Shown: in pieces, positions 51,189 through 59,593 of the stretch
Numbering within the stretch: position 1 is the stretch's first letter
Layout of the letters: every line of letters starts with the position of its first letter
NCBI RefSeq assembly: GCF_047425875.1
Contig: NZ_CP179727.1
Span: 620,001 to 684,000 of the forward strand
Source: Macrococcoides animalis
GTDB lineage: Bacteria; Bacillota; Bacilli; Staphylococcales; Staphylococcaceae
Reading direction: 5' to 3'
Length of the DNA: 64,000 nucleotides
The notes under the pieces: model-generated
Told to the model about the DNA's origin: nothing
The model's database searches: none
Seen by the model: the letters and a program-made list of their open reading frames with translations, nothing else
Translations under genes and position numbers: made by a program

Positions 51189-51205
51189 TGTAATAGACTT
51201 GTTAC
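51189..51205 (+). promoter_or_regulatory. WalR-like site upstream of the second P60 gene
   Basis: TGTAATAGACTTGTTAC matches TGTWAH-N5-TGTWAH at every defined position, about 100 bp before the hydrolase start and in the same relative orientation as the site at 49546. Confidence 0.55.
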
Positions 51206-51397
51206 ATAACTAACACGTTTCGTGACACAATATTACAAAAGTGATTGTCATACTGTAATATTGTAAATCACTATATATATCAAGGGTTACAGCCTTATTT
51301 TTGTTAATTGAAACTGAAATAATACAATTTAATATTACAAAATGTAATATTAATCAACCTATTCGTTTAAAATAATTTCAATATTCAGACTGATACT

Positions 51398-51444
51398 TTG
51401 CAATAAGAAGTAACTATCGATTATAATAATGTAAGCACTAACAT
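51398..51444 (+). promoter_or_regulatory. aldA promoter with an overlapping cre-like site
   Basis: TTGCAA (51398-51403) and TATAAT (51422-51427) are 18 bp apart. ATGTAAGCACTAACAT (51429-51444) matches the cre consensus at 15 of 16 positions (A for the central G) and covers the predicted start site, a position where CcpA represses. Confidence 0.55.
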
Positions 51445-51480
51445 TTAAATAAATGTACTTAAATTAGGAGGAAAACAAAC

Positions 51481-52956
51481 ATGAGTAACTTATTAAAAGA
51501 ACAATATGGTTTATTTATTAACGGTGAATTTGTTGACGCAGAAAACAAAGAAACATTAGAAGTTAAGAATCCTGCTACAGGTGAAGTATTAGCAAAAATT
51601 GCAAAAGCAACAACTGGTGACGTAGACACAGCAGTTAAAGCAGCAACAGAGGCCTTTAAGACTTGGCGTTATGTATCAGCAACTGAACGTGCTAAGTATT
51701 TAAATAAAATTGCAGATGTAATCGAAGAACATAATGATGAAATCGCACAAATTGAATCTATGAATAATGGTAAACCAATCCGTGAAACTTCAGCATTAGA
51801 TGTACCTATTGCTGCTGATCACTTCCGTTACTTTGCAAGTATCATTCGTTCTGATGAAGGAACTGTAAATGAAATGAATGAACATGTGCTTTCTATTATT
51901 AAACATGAACCAATCGGAGTAGTAGGTGCTGTAGTCGCATGGAACTTCCCATTATTATTAGCAGCATGGAAGTTAGCACCTGCATTAGCAGCTGGTAATA
52001 CTGTTGTTATCCAACCATCATCATCTACTCCATTATCATTAATTAAATTAGCTGAATTATTACAAGAAGTATTACCTAAAGGGGTATTAAACGTATTAAC
52101 AGGTAAAGGTTCTGAATCTGGAGACGCAATCTTCAATCATGAAGGTGTTTCTAAAGTTTCATTTACTGGTTCAACTGAAGTTGGTTATTCTGTAGCCAAA
52201 GCTGCTGCTGATCGTTTAGTTCCTGCAACTTTAGAATTAGGTGGTAAATCAGCCAATATTATCTTTGATGATGCAAATCAAGAAGTTGCTTTAGAAGGTG
52301 CTCAGTTAGGTATTTTATTCAACCAAGGTGAAGTATGTTCTGCAGGTTCTCGTTTATTCGTACATGAAGGAATCTACGATGAGTTTGTTCCTAAATTAGT
52401 TGAAGCATTCAAAAACATTAAAGTTGGAGATCCATTAGATAAAACTACAATTATGGGATCTCAAACTGGTCCTGATCAAATCGAAAAGATTTCAAACTAT
52501 ATTCAAGTTGCAAAAGACGAAGGCCAAAAAATCTTAGTTGGTGGAGAACGTATTACTGACAATGGTTTAGATAAAGGTCATTTCTTCCAACCGACAATTA
52601 TTGAATTAGATTCAAATAAATCTCGTATCGCACAAGAAGAAATTTTCGGACCTGTATTAGCGTTAATCAAATTCAGTGACGATCAAGAAGTAATCGATTT
52701 TGCGAACGATTCAGAGTACGGATTAGGCGGTGGTATCTTCACTACTAATATTAACCGTGCATTCAATGTTGCAAACAAAATGGATACTGGTCGTGTATGG
52801 ATTAATACTTACAACCAATTCCCAGCCGGTAGCCCGTTCGGTGGTTATAAAAAATCAGGTATTGGTCGTGAAACAACTAAAGAAACACTTCGTCACTACC
52901 AACAAACTAAGAATTTATTTATTGATACAAGTAACACACCTCTTGGTTTCTACTAA
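51481..52956 (+). CDS. aldA: NAD-dependent aldehyde dehydrogenase
   Basis: A 491-residue aldehyde dehydrogenase closely resembling staphylococcal AldA. It oxidises aldehydes such as acetaldehyde to acids with NAD+. LELGGKSANIIFDD (Glu near 257) and FNQGEVCSAGSRL (catalytic Cys near 291) are intact, as are WNFPLLLAAWK and the cofactor motif FTGSTEVG. The C-terminal FGGYKKSGIGRE is typical. The ribosome site AGGAGG is strong. Monocistronic, with a promoter and a cre-like site upstream. Confidence 0.96.
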   Translation: MSNLLKEQYGLFINGEFVDAENKETLEVKNPATGEVLAKIAKATTGDVDTAVKAATEAFKTWRYVSATERAKYLNKIADVIEEHNDEIAQIESMNNGKPIRETSALDVPIAADHFRYFASIIRSDEGTVNEMNEHVLSIIKHEPIGVVGAVVAWNFPLLLAAWKLAPALAAGNTVVIQPSSSTPLSLIKLAELLQEVLPKGVLNVLTGKGSESGDAIFNHEGVSKVSFTGSTEVGYSVAKAAADRLVPATLELGGKSANIIFDDANQEVALEGAQLGILFNQGEVCSAGSRLFVHEGIYDEFVPKLVEAFKNIKVGDPLDKTTIMGSQTGPDQIEKISNYIQVAKDEGQKILVGGERITDNGLDKGHFFQPTIIELDSNKSRIAQEEIFGPVLALIKFSDDQEVIDFANDSEYGLGGGIFTTNINRAFNVANKMDTGRVWINTYNQFPAGSPFGGYKKSGIGRETTKETLRHYQQTKNLFIDTSNTPLGFY

Positions 52957-52978
52957 GATTTCTTTGATTATATTTAAG

Positions 52979-53013
52979 GAAGCATCTCCAATTATAGGAG
53001 ATGCTTTTTTATT
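52979..53013 (+). terminator. Rho-independent terminator of aldA
   Basis: The stem AGCATCTCC / GGAGATGCT with a 7-base loop is followed by TTTTTT. Confidence 0.9.
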
Positions 53014-53019
53014 TGATAT

Positions 53020-53545
53020 TTTGTTCGTACATGATAGCTAAGTGTGAACAAAATCAACATCTATTATCGATTTATTCAGAAATCCCTGTATTTCTTATAC
53101 GTTTGTTCATGCATAACGCTCATGTATGAACAAAATCAACATCATTCTTCGATTTATTCAGAAATCCCTGTATTTCTTATACGTTTGTTCATGCATAACG
53201 CTCATGTATGAACAAAATCAACATCATTCTTCGCTTTATTCAAAAATCCCTGTATTTCTTATACGTTTGTTCATGCATAACGCTCATGTATGAACAAAAT
53301 CAACATCATTCTTCGATTTATTCAGAAATCCCTGTATTTCTTATACGTTTGTTCATGCATAACGCGCATGTATGAACATAATCAACATCAATCTTCGCTT
53401 TATTCAAAAATCCCTGTATTTCTTATACGTTTGTTCATGCATAACGCGCATGTATGAACATAATCAACATCATTCTTCGCTTTATACAAAAATTCCTATA
53501 TATCTTATCCGTTTGTTCATGTATACCGCTCATGTATGAACAAAA
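53020..53545. repeat. Tandem array of 82-bp palindromic repeats (6 full copies and a partial)
   Basis: Units begin at 53020, 53102, 53184, 53266, 53348, 53430 and 53512 (partial). Each unit opens with an inverted repeat TTTGTTCATGCAT-N7-ATGTATGAACAAA, followed by about 49 bp of unique text (core ATCAACATCATTCTTCG, then CCCTGTATTTCTTATACG). Middle units are nearly identical; the first, sixth and seventh are diverged, the pattern expected when an array grows by unequal crossing-over. The unit length is not a multiple of three and no frame runs through it. The last hairpin may terminate the NERD gene. Confidence 0.9.
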
Positions 53546-53553
53546 GTGCTTTA

Positions 53554-54453
53554 TTAATTATTCTTTTCATAATATGTTGCTTTACTCCTGCCACATTGTT
53601 TAAAATTTTTCTGGACTATTTTTTGTACGCATCTTAGATTTAGACTGGTCCACTCGACTAATAAAGCTACAGTCACTTTAGTGACACCCAATCTTTTCAA
53701 CATTTCATAAGTACGTAATATAACATCCACATTTGATTCTTTAAAGCCACATTGACATTTCATATATTTCTCACCCTTATAATGTCTCATTCCAATTCGT
53801 CTACACTTTATACATCTTACTCCTTTTCGCATTTCTTCTACAGAATAGTAGTGAATGCGCTCAAAGTAATTGTTAGGATTATGGTGATATAAAAGCTCGT
53901 TCCCTAAATCAATCATCTCTTGCGTAATTAATTTCTTACTAGACAAATAATCTCGTACTTTATCAACATCTTTAGCAAATAAAACCAACTCACTTGCCTC
54001 AAAACCTTTCAATTGAAACGTCTCATTTATAAATACCACTTTACTATAGTAGGAAAAATCAATACCAGATTGGGCTAAGAATTGACGCATCACTTGATGT
54101 CCCCGTTTTAAACGGGGAATTACGTCACTACTCACATATTGTTTGCTACTAATAAAATTTCCGTCCTTATAGGTATACTTTCCACTAAAATTTTTCACAT
54201 CAAAGTGAAAGATACAATCCTCTGTTATTACAATGAAATCAAACTGAGCTCGCCCTGGTGTTTCTAAACTAATATCCCACAAGACGATACATCCTTCTAA
54301 ATCCTTTATCATGTCATAAAACAAGAATTCACCATCATAACCTTGATGAAATCTCTTTAAATTCATTGTGTCAAGATCATCCAGAACGATTCTATTTTCT
54401 ACATCTAATAAGTAAGCTTGATATTCTGTAGGCTCAAATGTTTTCAGTATCAT
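53554..54453 (-). CDS. NERD-domain protein with C-terminal zinc ribbon
   Basis: A 299-residue protein. Residues about 35-150 form a NERD (nuclease-related) domain: GYDGEFLFYDMI, QFDFIVITEDCIFHFDVKNFSG (the D-x21-E/D-x-K-like catalytic core, with DVKN). Residues about 210-245 hold a zinc ribbon C-x2-C...C-x-C (CIKCRRIG, KCQCG). The C-terminal segment may be a helix-turn-helix. NERD proteins are suspected nucleases or DNA-processing enzymes; activity here is unproven. I start at the ATG at 54453, after AAGGAGGG. It lies immediately beside the repeat array. Confidence 0.82.
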   Translation of the reverse strand: MILKTFEPTEYQAYLLDVENRIVLDDLDTMNLKRFHQGYDGEFLFYDMIKDLEGCIVLWDISLETPGRAQFDFIVITEDCIFHFDVKNFSGKYTYKDGNFISSKQYVSSDVIPRLKRGHQVMRQFLAQSGIDFSYYSKVVFINETFQLKGFEASELVLFAKDVDKVRDYLSSKKLITQEMIDLGNELLYHHNPNNYFERIHYYSVEEMRKGVRCIKCRRIGMRHYKGEKYMKCQCGFKESNVDVILRTYEMLKRLGVTKVTVALLVEWTSLNLRCVQKIVQKNFKQCGRSKATYYEKNN

Positions 54454-54563
54454 AAAAACCCTCCTTTCCATTTATAATAGGAAGGAGGGAAATTGTATGC
54501 AAATTGCAGCAATTTAAATTTGTCACTAATTTTGTTACAGAATTTCAATTTTTATTCCAAAAA

Positions 54564-54597
54564 CAAAAGAAAACTGCAACGACTCCGTTGCAGTTTC
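54564..54597 (-). terminator. Rho-independent terminator of adh
   Basis: The stem AAACTGCAACG / CGTTGCAGTTT is followed by TCTTTTGTTTTT on the minus strand. Confidence 0.85.
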
Positions 54598-54623
54598 TCA
54601 AAATTTGCATTAACACAAAATTA

Positions 54624-55652
54624 TTAGTGTTGACATTGTTTTTGCATGTCGATAACCATACGACCTTGAATTTTACCATCATGCATTTCTTTAAATACAT
54701 CATTTACTTCATGTAAACAACGTGTTTCAACGATAGGTACGACTTTCCCTTCTGCACCGAATTCAAATGCTTCACGTAAATCTTCACGAGTACCTACTAA
54801 TGATCCAACGATTTCAATACCATCTAATACCGTTTTTACAATTGCTAAATCCATCGTTTCTGGTGGTAACCCTACACAAACTACTTTTCCAGCTGCACGT
54901 ACACTATTTACTGCTTGGTTGAATGCAACTTTAGAAACTGCTGTAACAACTGCAGCATGTGCTCCGCCAACTTCTTTTTGAATCCATTCACCAGCATCGC
55001 CATTGGTCGGATTAAATGTAAGATCTGCGCCAACTTCTTTCGCTAAAGCTAATTTATCATCATTAATATCAATAGCAATAACTTTAGCATTGAATACATG
55101 TTTGGCATATTGAATAGCTAAGTTCCCTAATCCACCACATCCATAAACTGCGATATATTGACCAGGTTTTACGTTAGCGACTTTAATTGCTTTATAACAT
55201 GTAACACCTGCACACGTAATACTAGATGCTTGTGCCGGATCTAATCCTTCGGGCACTTTTACTGCATAATCAGCTTTAACAATACATTGTTCAGCCATCG
55301 CACCGTCAACTGAATAACCAGCATTTTTTACATCGCGGCAGAAAGTTTCTTTACCGTTAACACAATATTCACAGTGTCCGCATCCTTCAAAGAACCACGC
55401 AATTGAAACACGATCTCCTACTTTAATACTTGTTACGTCTGGAGCAACTTCTTTTACAATTCCAATGCCTTCATGACCTAAAATTGTTCCAGTTACGTCG
55501 CCAAAATCACCAGCTGCTACGTGTAAATCTGTGTGACAAACACCACAATATTCTACATCTACTAATGCTTCTCCAGCTTCAATCGGACGTAATTCTTTTT
55601 CTACAACATCTACAAATCCTTTGTTTTCTTCGCTTACTACTGCTGCTTTCAT
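54624..55652 (-). CDS. adh: Zinc-dependent alcohol dehydrogenase
   Basis: A 342-residue medium-chain alcohol dehydrogenase of the AdhP/Adh1 type, interconverting ethanol and acetaldehyde with NAD. Catalytic zinc ligands are CGVCHTDLH (Cys near 36-39) and GHEGIG (near 59). Structural zinc ligands are C-x2-C-x2-C-x7-C in the stretch EGCGHCEYCVNGKETFC. The cofactor site is YGCGGLGN near 170, with the usual GxGxxG slightly altered. RBS AGGAG precedes it. A Rex-like site at the promoter predicts anaerobic induction like pflBA. Confidence 0.95.
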   Translation of the reverse strand: MKAAVVSEENKGFVDVVEKELRPIEAGEALVDVEYCGVCHTDLHVAAGDFGDVTGTILGHEGIGIVKEVAPDVTSIKVGDRVSIAWFFEGCGHCEYCVNGKETFCRDVKNAGYSVDGAMAEQCIVKADYAVKVPEGLDPAQASSITCAGVTCYKAIKVANVKPGQYIAVYGCGGLGNLAIQYAKHVFNAKVIAIDINDDKLALAKEVGADLTFNPTNGDAGEWIQKEVGGAHAAVVTAVSKVAFNQAVNSVRAAGKVVCVGLPPETMDLAIVKTVLDGIEIVGSLVGTREDLREAFEFGAEGKVVPIVETRCLHEVNDVFKEMHDGKIQGRMVIDMQKQCQH

Positions 55653-55707
55653 TCAAATCACTCCTAATATATAATTAACTAAGTTCATCATATCACTATT
55701 CAAATAT

Positions 55708-55731
55708 AATTGATTGTGATTTATTGAACAA
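55708..55731 (-). promoter_or_regulatory. adh promoter with Rex-like site
   Basis: On the minus strand TTGTTC and TATATT are 17 bp apart just upstream of adh. TTGTGATTTATTGAACAA (55714-55731) overlaps -35 and the spacer, matching the Rex consensus TTGTGAA-N4-TTCACAA at about 15 of 18 positions. The two AACA/TGTG half-sites are kept. Confidence 0.55.
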
Positions 55732-55907
55732 AGTGTGAAACCTTATTAACATTAATATAAGCCTTTATATAAAAAAGAATAATAGGAATAATTCCTATTA
55801 ATTATATTCATCAAATATTATATCTATTATATAATTTTACACTTTTTCATTCAAGTAATAACCTAAACCGCTTTCATTATGTTATTTTATATATGAGGAG
55901 CGATAAT

Positions 55908-56366
55908 ATGTATACGATAAAACCAATGACCGCTGATGATGCAAAGAAAATACTTACATGGCGATACAATCCACCTTATGATTTCTATAATATTGTCAAC
56001 ACCATAGCACATCCAGCAGAAATATTAGATGATGTTATCCGTACGAACCATTTCTATAGTGTATTTAATCAGGATCTGATTGGGCTTATAGAACTGCATT
56101 CCAATGAAAATACCTGTACAATTGGACTAGGATTAAGGCCAGACTATACAGGTAAAGGTTATGGTGTGGCGTTCGTCAATCAAGCCGTCCAATTTATTCA
56201 ATCAACTTATCCAGAAACTACAACCATCGAACTTGCCGTGGCTACTTTCAATGAGCGTGCCATAAAAGTATACGAACGTTGCGGCTTCACTGAATTGGAC
56301 TATGAATTGATGGCTGCACATGGAGTTCTTCATGAATTCTTGAAGATGCAAAAAATTTTATGTTGA
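55908..56366 (+). CDS. GNAT family N-acetyltransferase
   Basis: A 152-residue GNAT protein of the RimI/RimJ-like group. The acetyl-CoA motif reads LRPDYTGKGYGVAFVNQAV (about 79-97), followed by ELAVATFNERAIKVYERCGF, a very typical motif B with the N-x-R-A-x-x-x-Y pattern. Substrate unknown. I start at the ATG at 55908, after GAGGAGCG. Its end overlaps the convergent LysR gene by nine bases. Confidence 0.85.
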   Translation: MYTIKPMTADDAKKILTWRYNPPYDFYNIVNTIAHPAEILDDVIRTNHFYSVFNQDLIGLIELHSNENTCTIGLGLRPDYTGKGYGVAFVNQAVQFIQSTYPETTTIELAVATFNERAIKVYERCGFTELDYELMAAHGVLHEFLKMQKILC

Positions 56367-57242
56367 TGCAAAGTATTCCACTAAAGCTTGTTTCATCGAT
56401 TGCTTAATCTTTGTATCAACGACATCAACATTCCAACTCATACCAAGCGTTCGAACTGGTTGTACTTTTCTATCAATTCGAATTTGAACAATATCACTCA
56501 TATCAAAATTAAACAACTTCGGTATGATTGTTATCCCTAAATCAGCGGCAACAAAGCTTGCGATTGTAGGGATTTCTTCTCCTTCGAATGCCACTTCAGG
56601 GATTATATTCTCTTCTAACAACAATTGATCGACTAATTTTCTCAATACAAATCCTGATTTCAACAAAATAAATGCTTCGTCACATAATTCAACAACACTC
56701 ACCTTATCGCGCGTTGCAAAACGATGTGTCTTAGGCACAGTCACATACAATATTTCCTCTATCAATGGTTCGAATGTTAACGGTTCAATAGTATCAATCA
56801 TAATCGTTACTGCAACATCTATTAATCCTTTCAACATGAGGTCATTCAATACTTTAGAATTATTTTGCACAAGTTTTACTTGCACATTTGGATATTTCAA
56901 TTGAAAATCATGCATAAATCCTGGTAAATATGTTGAACCCACAGTATGAAGAAATCCAAGTGTGATGGTACCGGACTCAACACCAGCCATCTCATTAATC
57001 TTCATTTTAACGCTGCGATAATCATACATTACTTTCTCTGCTGCCTTTAAGAATTCTTTCCCATATTGATTTATAAATAAGTTTCTACCTCGACGATCAA
57101 ATAATGCAACTCCTACCTCACTTTCGATTTTAGCAAGCGCTCGACTAAGTGCGGGCTGACTGACGTTCAATGCTTCTGCCGCTTCAGACATATGTTCTGT
57201 TTCACTGAGTTTAATAAAATATTCAAAATGATGTAATTCCAT
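56358..57242 (-). CDS. LysR family regulator divergent from an MFS gene
   Basis: A 294-residue LTTR. The winged helix is at residues 1-60 (SEAAEALNVSQPALSRALAKIE), and the effector domain is from about 88 to 290. Together with the divergent MFS gene it forms a YnfL/YnfM-like pair: the regulator probably activates the transporter. The effector is unknown. The start follows AGGAGG. Convergent overlap with the GNAT gene means no room for a separate terminator. Confidence 0.9.
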   Translation of the reverse strand: MELHHFEYFIKLSETEHMSEAAEALNVSQPALSRALAKIESEVGVALFDRRGRNLFINQYGKEFLKAAEKVMYDYRSVKMKINEMAGVESGTITLGFLHTVGSTYLPGFMHDFQLKYPNVQVKLVQNNSKVLNDLMLKGLIDVAVTIMIDTIEPLTFEPLIEEILYVTVPKTHRFATRDKVSVVELCDEAFILLKSGFVLRKLVDQLLLEENIIPEVAFEGEEIPTIASFVAADLGITIIPKLFNFDMSDIVQIRIDRKVQPVRTLGMSWNVDVVDTKIKQSMKQALVEYFAST

Positions 57243-57282
57243 TCATCTTCCTCCTATTCACAAAACGTATCATTTTAATAAA

Positions 57283-57296
57283 AATAATGCATTATT
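57283..57296. promoter_or_regulatory. Palindrome in the LysR/MFS divergent region
   Basis: AATAATGCATTATT is a perfect 14-bp palindrome midway between the divergent LysR and MFS genes, where a LysR binding site (T-N11-A type) is expected. Identity as operator is inferred. Confidence 0.4.
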
Positions 57297-57356
57297 CGTA
57301 TTAATAATTCCATGATACCATAGCAGTAATTAAACTACAGAAAGCTGGGAATACCA

Positions 57357-58562
57357 TTGTCTAAACCCTTTATCGAAAAAGGAACAACTGCATACACTAA
57401 AGTAAATATCGCATTTTTCTTAGCAGGATTCACGATATTCTCTGTACTCTATTCCGTTCAACCACTCATGCCATTTTTCGTACAGCATTATCATGTCACA
57501 CCAACAATTGCGAGTTTAACACTATCAATTTCAACACTCGTAATGGCGATATCACTTATATTCTTTGGAGCCTTATCAGAAGTCATTGGTCGTAAATCTA
57601 TCATGATATTTTCTGTAATCGCAGTTTCAATTCTGTCATTATTGCAACCTTTCGCGTCAAATTTTACTTTATTTCTAGCTGTTCGATTTATGCAAGGATT
57701 TGTTCTTGCTGGACTGCCAGCAATAGCGATGGCTTATATCAGTGAAGAAGTACATCCAAGAAGTATTACAAGTGCGATTGGACTATACATTAGTGGCAAT
57801 GCATTAGGCGGTGCATTCGGTCGAATTTTTACAGGTTCTATTGCTGGATTATATGGTTATCAAGCTGGACTTTTATCTATTGCTATCTTAAGCAGTATTG
57901 CTGCAATTTTATTCTCGTTATTTATCCCAAATTCTAAGCATTTCACAAAGAGCCCATTACAATTCAAACCTTTAATCGCATCATATCGTCACCATTTAAC
58001 AAACAAAGATTTAATTAAACCGTTTATACTAGGCTTTCTATTTCTCGGTAGTAACATTGCCATGTTTAATTACATTAGCTTTGAACTCATTGCACCACCC
58101 TACAATATTTCAACAACAATTGTAAGTCTCATTTATTTACTGTTCTTACTCGGGATGGTCGCTTCCATAATGTCCGGTAAACTCACTGATACATTCGGAC
58201 GATACCATACGATGAAATTTGCGATTATCTTGTATCTTCTCGGCATTGCTATCACACTCTTACCGTTTGCAATCTTTAAAATTATTGGACTTGCATTTGC
58301 AGTATTCGGATTCTTCTCAGGACATGCACTAGCAAGTAGCCTAGTTGGTAGTATCGCAGATCATCACAAAGCACAAGCAACATCACTTTATTTACTATTT
58401 TATTATATTGGCTCTAGTGTTGGTGGAACAGTTGGTGGGCTATTCTACGACATTGCCGGATGGTATGGTGTTGCAATGATGGTAACACTCTTTATGATAA
58501 CAGCATTTCTCATTATCGTATCAATGTCAAAACCAATCACAAAGCACATACAAACACACTAA
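57357..58562 (+). CDS. YnfM-like MFS transporter
   Basis: A 401-residue twelve-helix MFS exporter of the DHA1 YnfM branch. Motif A is FFGALSEVIGRKSIM in loop 2-3, and LAVRFMQGFVLAGLPAIAMAYI is the helix-4 hallmark of the group; SGNALGGAFGRIF is also typical. YnfM-type proteins are thought to export small metabolites or drugs. The start codon is TTG with only a weak GGGA upstream and no in-frame ATG nearby, so translation may be poor. Divergent from its LysR regulator. Confidence 0.87.
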   Translation: MSKPFIEKGTTAYTKVNIAFFLAGFTIFSVLYSVQPLMPFFVQHYHVTPTIASLTLSISTLVMAISLIFFGALSEVIGRKSIMIFSVIAVSILSLLQPFASNFTLFLAVRFMQGFVLAGLPAIAMAYISEEVHPRSITSAIGLYISGNALGGAFGRIFTGSIAGLYGYQAGLLSIAILSSIAAILFSLFIPNSKHFTKSPLQFKPLIASYRHHLTNKDLIKPFILGFLFLGSNIAMFNYISFELIAPPYNISTTIVSLIYLLFLLGMVASIMSGKLTDTFGRYHTMKFAIILYLLGIAITLLPFAIFKIIGLAFAVFGFFSGHALASSLVGSIADHHKAQATSLYLLFYYIGSSVGGTVGGLFYDIAGWYGVAMMVTLFMITAFLIIVSMSKPITKHIQTH

Positions 58563-58595
58563 AAAAAGAGGTCTGCTTCAGACCTCTTTTCTTCT
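58562..58595. terminator. Bidirectional terminator
   Basis: The stem AAAAGAGGTCTG / CAGACCTCTTTT with a short loop lies between the convergent MFS and BASS genes; the BASS stop codon is inside it. Confidence 0.85.
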
Positions 58596-59516
58596 CTTCT
58601 CAAGTTGTGTACTTACTATACTTGCTAGCAATTGTTGAAATAGCATGCCAAACGCGACCGGCATCGCTACTTTAGCCGGAAAGTACGTTGTTGCTACAAT
58701 TACCCCCGTAGAAATGTTACGCATCCCACATAAAAATGTAATACTCACATGACGCGGGTAGCTATGTTGCATAAAGCGACTTAATACAATACTTACGAGA
58801 TACCCACACACGACAACAATAAAGACAACAACGATAATCAGCAGTAACTCCCAAGTAAAAGCTTTCATATACGGTGCAATCGCACCACCATTGACGAATA
58901 TTATGCTAAACAATGCAAGTTTACTAAATGGGTTGAGCTTTGTTCCGATTATTTTCGGAACGGTGCCACGACTTAGCTCATTGAGCAATATCGCTATTAT
59001 AGTCGGAACAACAATCATCAGTATTAAATCAATAATTAAATCAGCTGTCTGAATCTTTACTGCCTTACCAGATACAAGGTGCATCGTCGCTGGAATAACA
59101 ATCGGTGCTAAAAAGGTATCAAGCAATACGACAGCAAGCCCTAAAGGCATATCTCCTCGGCCGACATTAATCCAAATAATACTCGTCACACCGGTCGGTA
59201 CACACATTAACATGACAAATCCAATAATCAATAATTGATCATCAAAAATAGCATTTGCAATTAAGTAACTTAGAAGCGGCATAATTAAATGAAGAACTAC
59301 CATGCATAACAAAATATCCTTGGGTGCCTTATAAAATATATTCAAGTCACTAAACTTCATATTGATGCTGCCGGAAAACGTCATGAATGCAAATAAAAAT
59401 GGTACGACAAATAAAAAATACTTGCCGAAATCATCGAATATGACACCTAGTAACAGACTACAAATCGTAAGCAAAGCAATATACTTCTGTAAAAACTTAT
59501 TCACAATATCTAACAA
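58578..59516 (-). CDS. BASS family transporter (bile acid:Na+ symporter-like)
   Basis: A 312-residue membrane protein with nine to ten helices of the BASS/Acr3-like superfamily. VMLMCVPTGVTSIIWINVGRGD (about 104-125) and FLCGMRNISTGVIVATTYF (about 266-284) are the two crossed-helix motifs that bind sodium in relatives. The natural substrate in such bacteria is not known (organic anions are likely). The start is TTG, nine bases after AAGAAGG; no in-frame ATG precedes it. Single gene. Confidence 0.85.
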   Translation of the reverse strand: MLDIVNKFLQKYIALLTICSLLLGVIFDDFGKYFLFVVPFLFAFMTFSGSINMKFSDLNIFYKAPKDILLCMVVLHLIMPLLSYLIANAIFDDQLLIIGFVMLMCVPTGVTSIIWINVGRGDMPLGLAVVLLDTFLAPIVIPATMHLVSGKAVKIQTADLIIDLILMIVVPTIIAILLNELSRGTVPKIIGTKLNPFSKLALFSIIFVNGGAIAPYMKAFTWELLLIIVVVFIVVVCGYLVSIVLSRFMQHSYPRHVSITFLCGMRNISTGVIVATTYFPAKVAMPVAFGMLFQQLLASIVSTQLEKRRKEV

Positions 59517-59558
59517 AATAAAAACCTTCTTTAATCCCTTTTAAGTAAATTATAGCAT

Positions 59559-59589
59559 TAAAAAAGAAGTGGACAATATCCACTTCTCT
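59559..59589 (-). terminator. Rho-independent terminator of mqo
   Basis: The stem AGAAGTGGA / TCCACTTCT is followed by TTTTTAA on the minus strand. Confidence 0.85.
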
Positions 59590-59593
59590 GCTA

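Larger units (their letters stand above)
51093..51480. other. Gene-free stretch between the second P60 gene and aldA
   Basis: The stretch of 388 bp is AT-rich. It holds the P60 upstream region with a WalR-like site (51189-51205), several TGTAAT words near 51250-51345, and the aldA promoter with its cre-like site near 51398-51444. No frame is supported. Confidence 0.5.

Noticed and set aside
52730..53041. Plus-strand frame crossing the end of aldA
   Set aside because: Overlaps aldA in another frame, then runs through its terminator into the repeat array; no ribosome site and no family pattern.
53020..53545. The repeat array as a CRISPR locus
   Set aside because: The whole 82-bp unit including the would-be spacer is repeated, the palindrome is not of CRISPR repeat type, and no cas gene is near.
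53020..53545. Short minus-strand frame (12 codons, MMLILFIHERYA) repeated in the array as a toxin peptide
   Set aside because: No good ribosome site, very short, and changed in several units; better explained as chance in AT-rich DNA.
57357..58562. MFS gene as pseudogene because of its TTG start and weak ribosome site
   Set aside because: The frame is full length with all motifs; TTG starts are used in this group, and two other genes in the window also use TTG.
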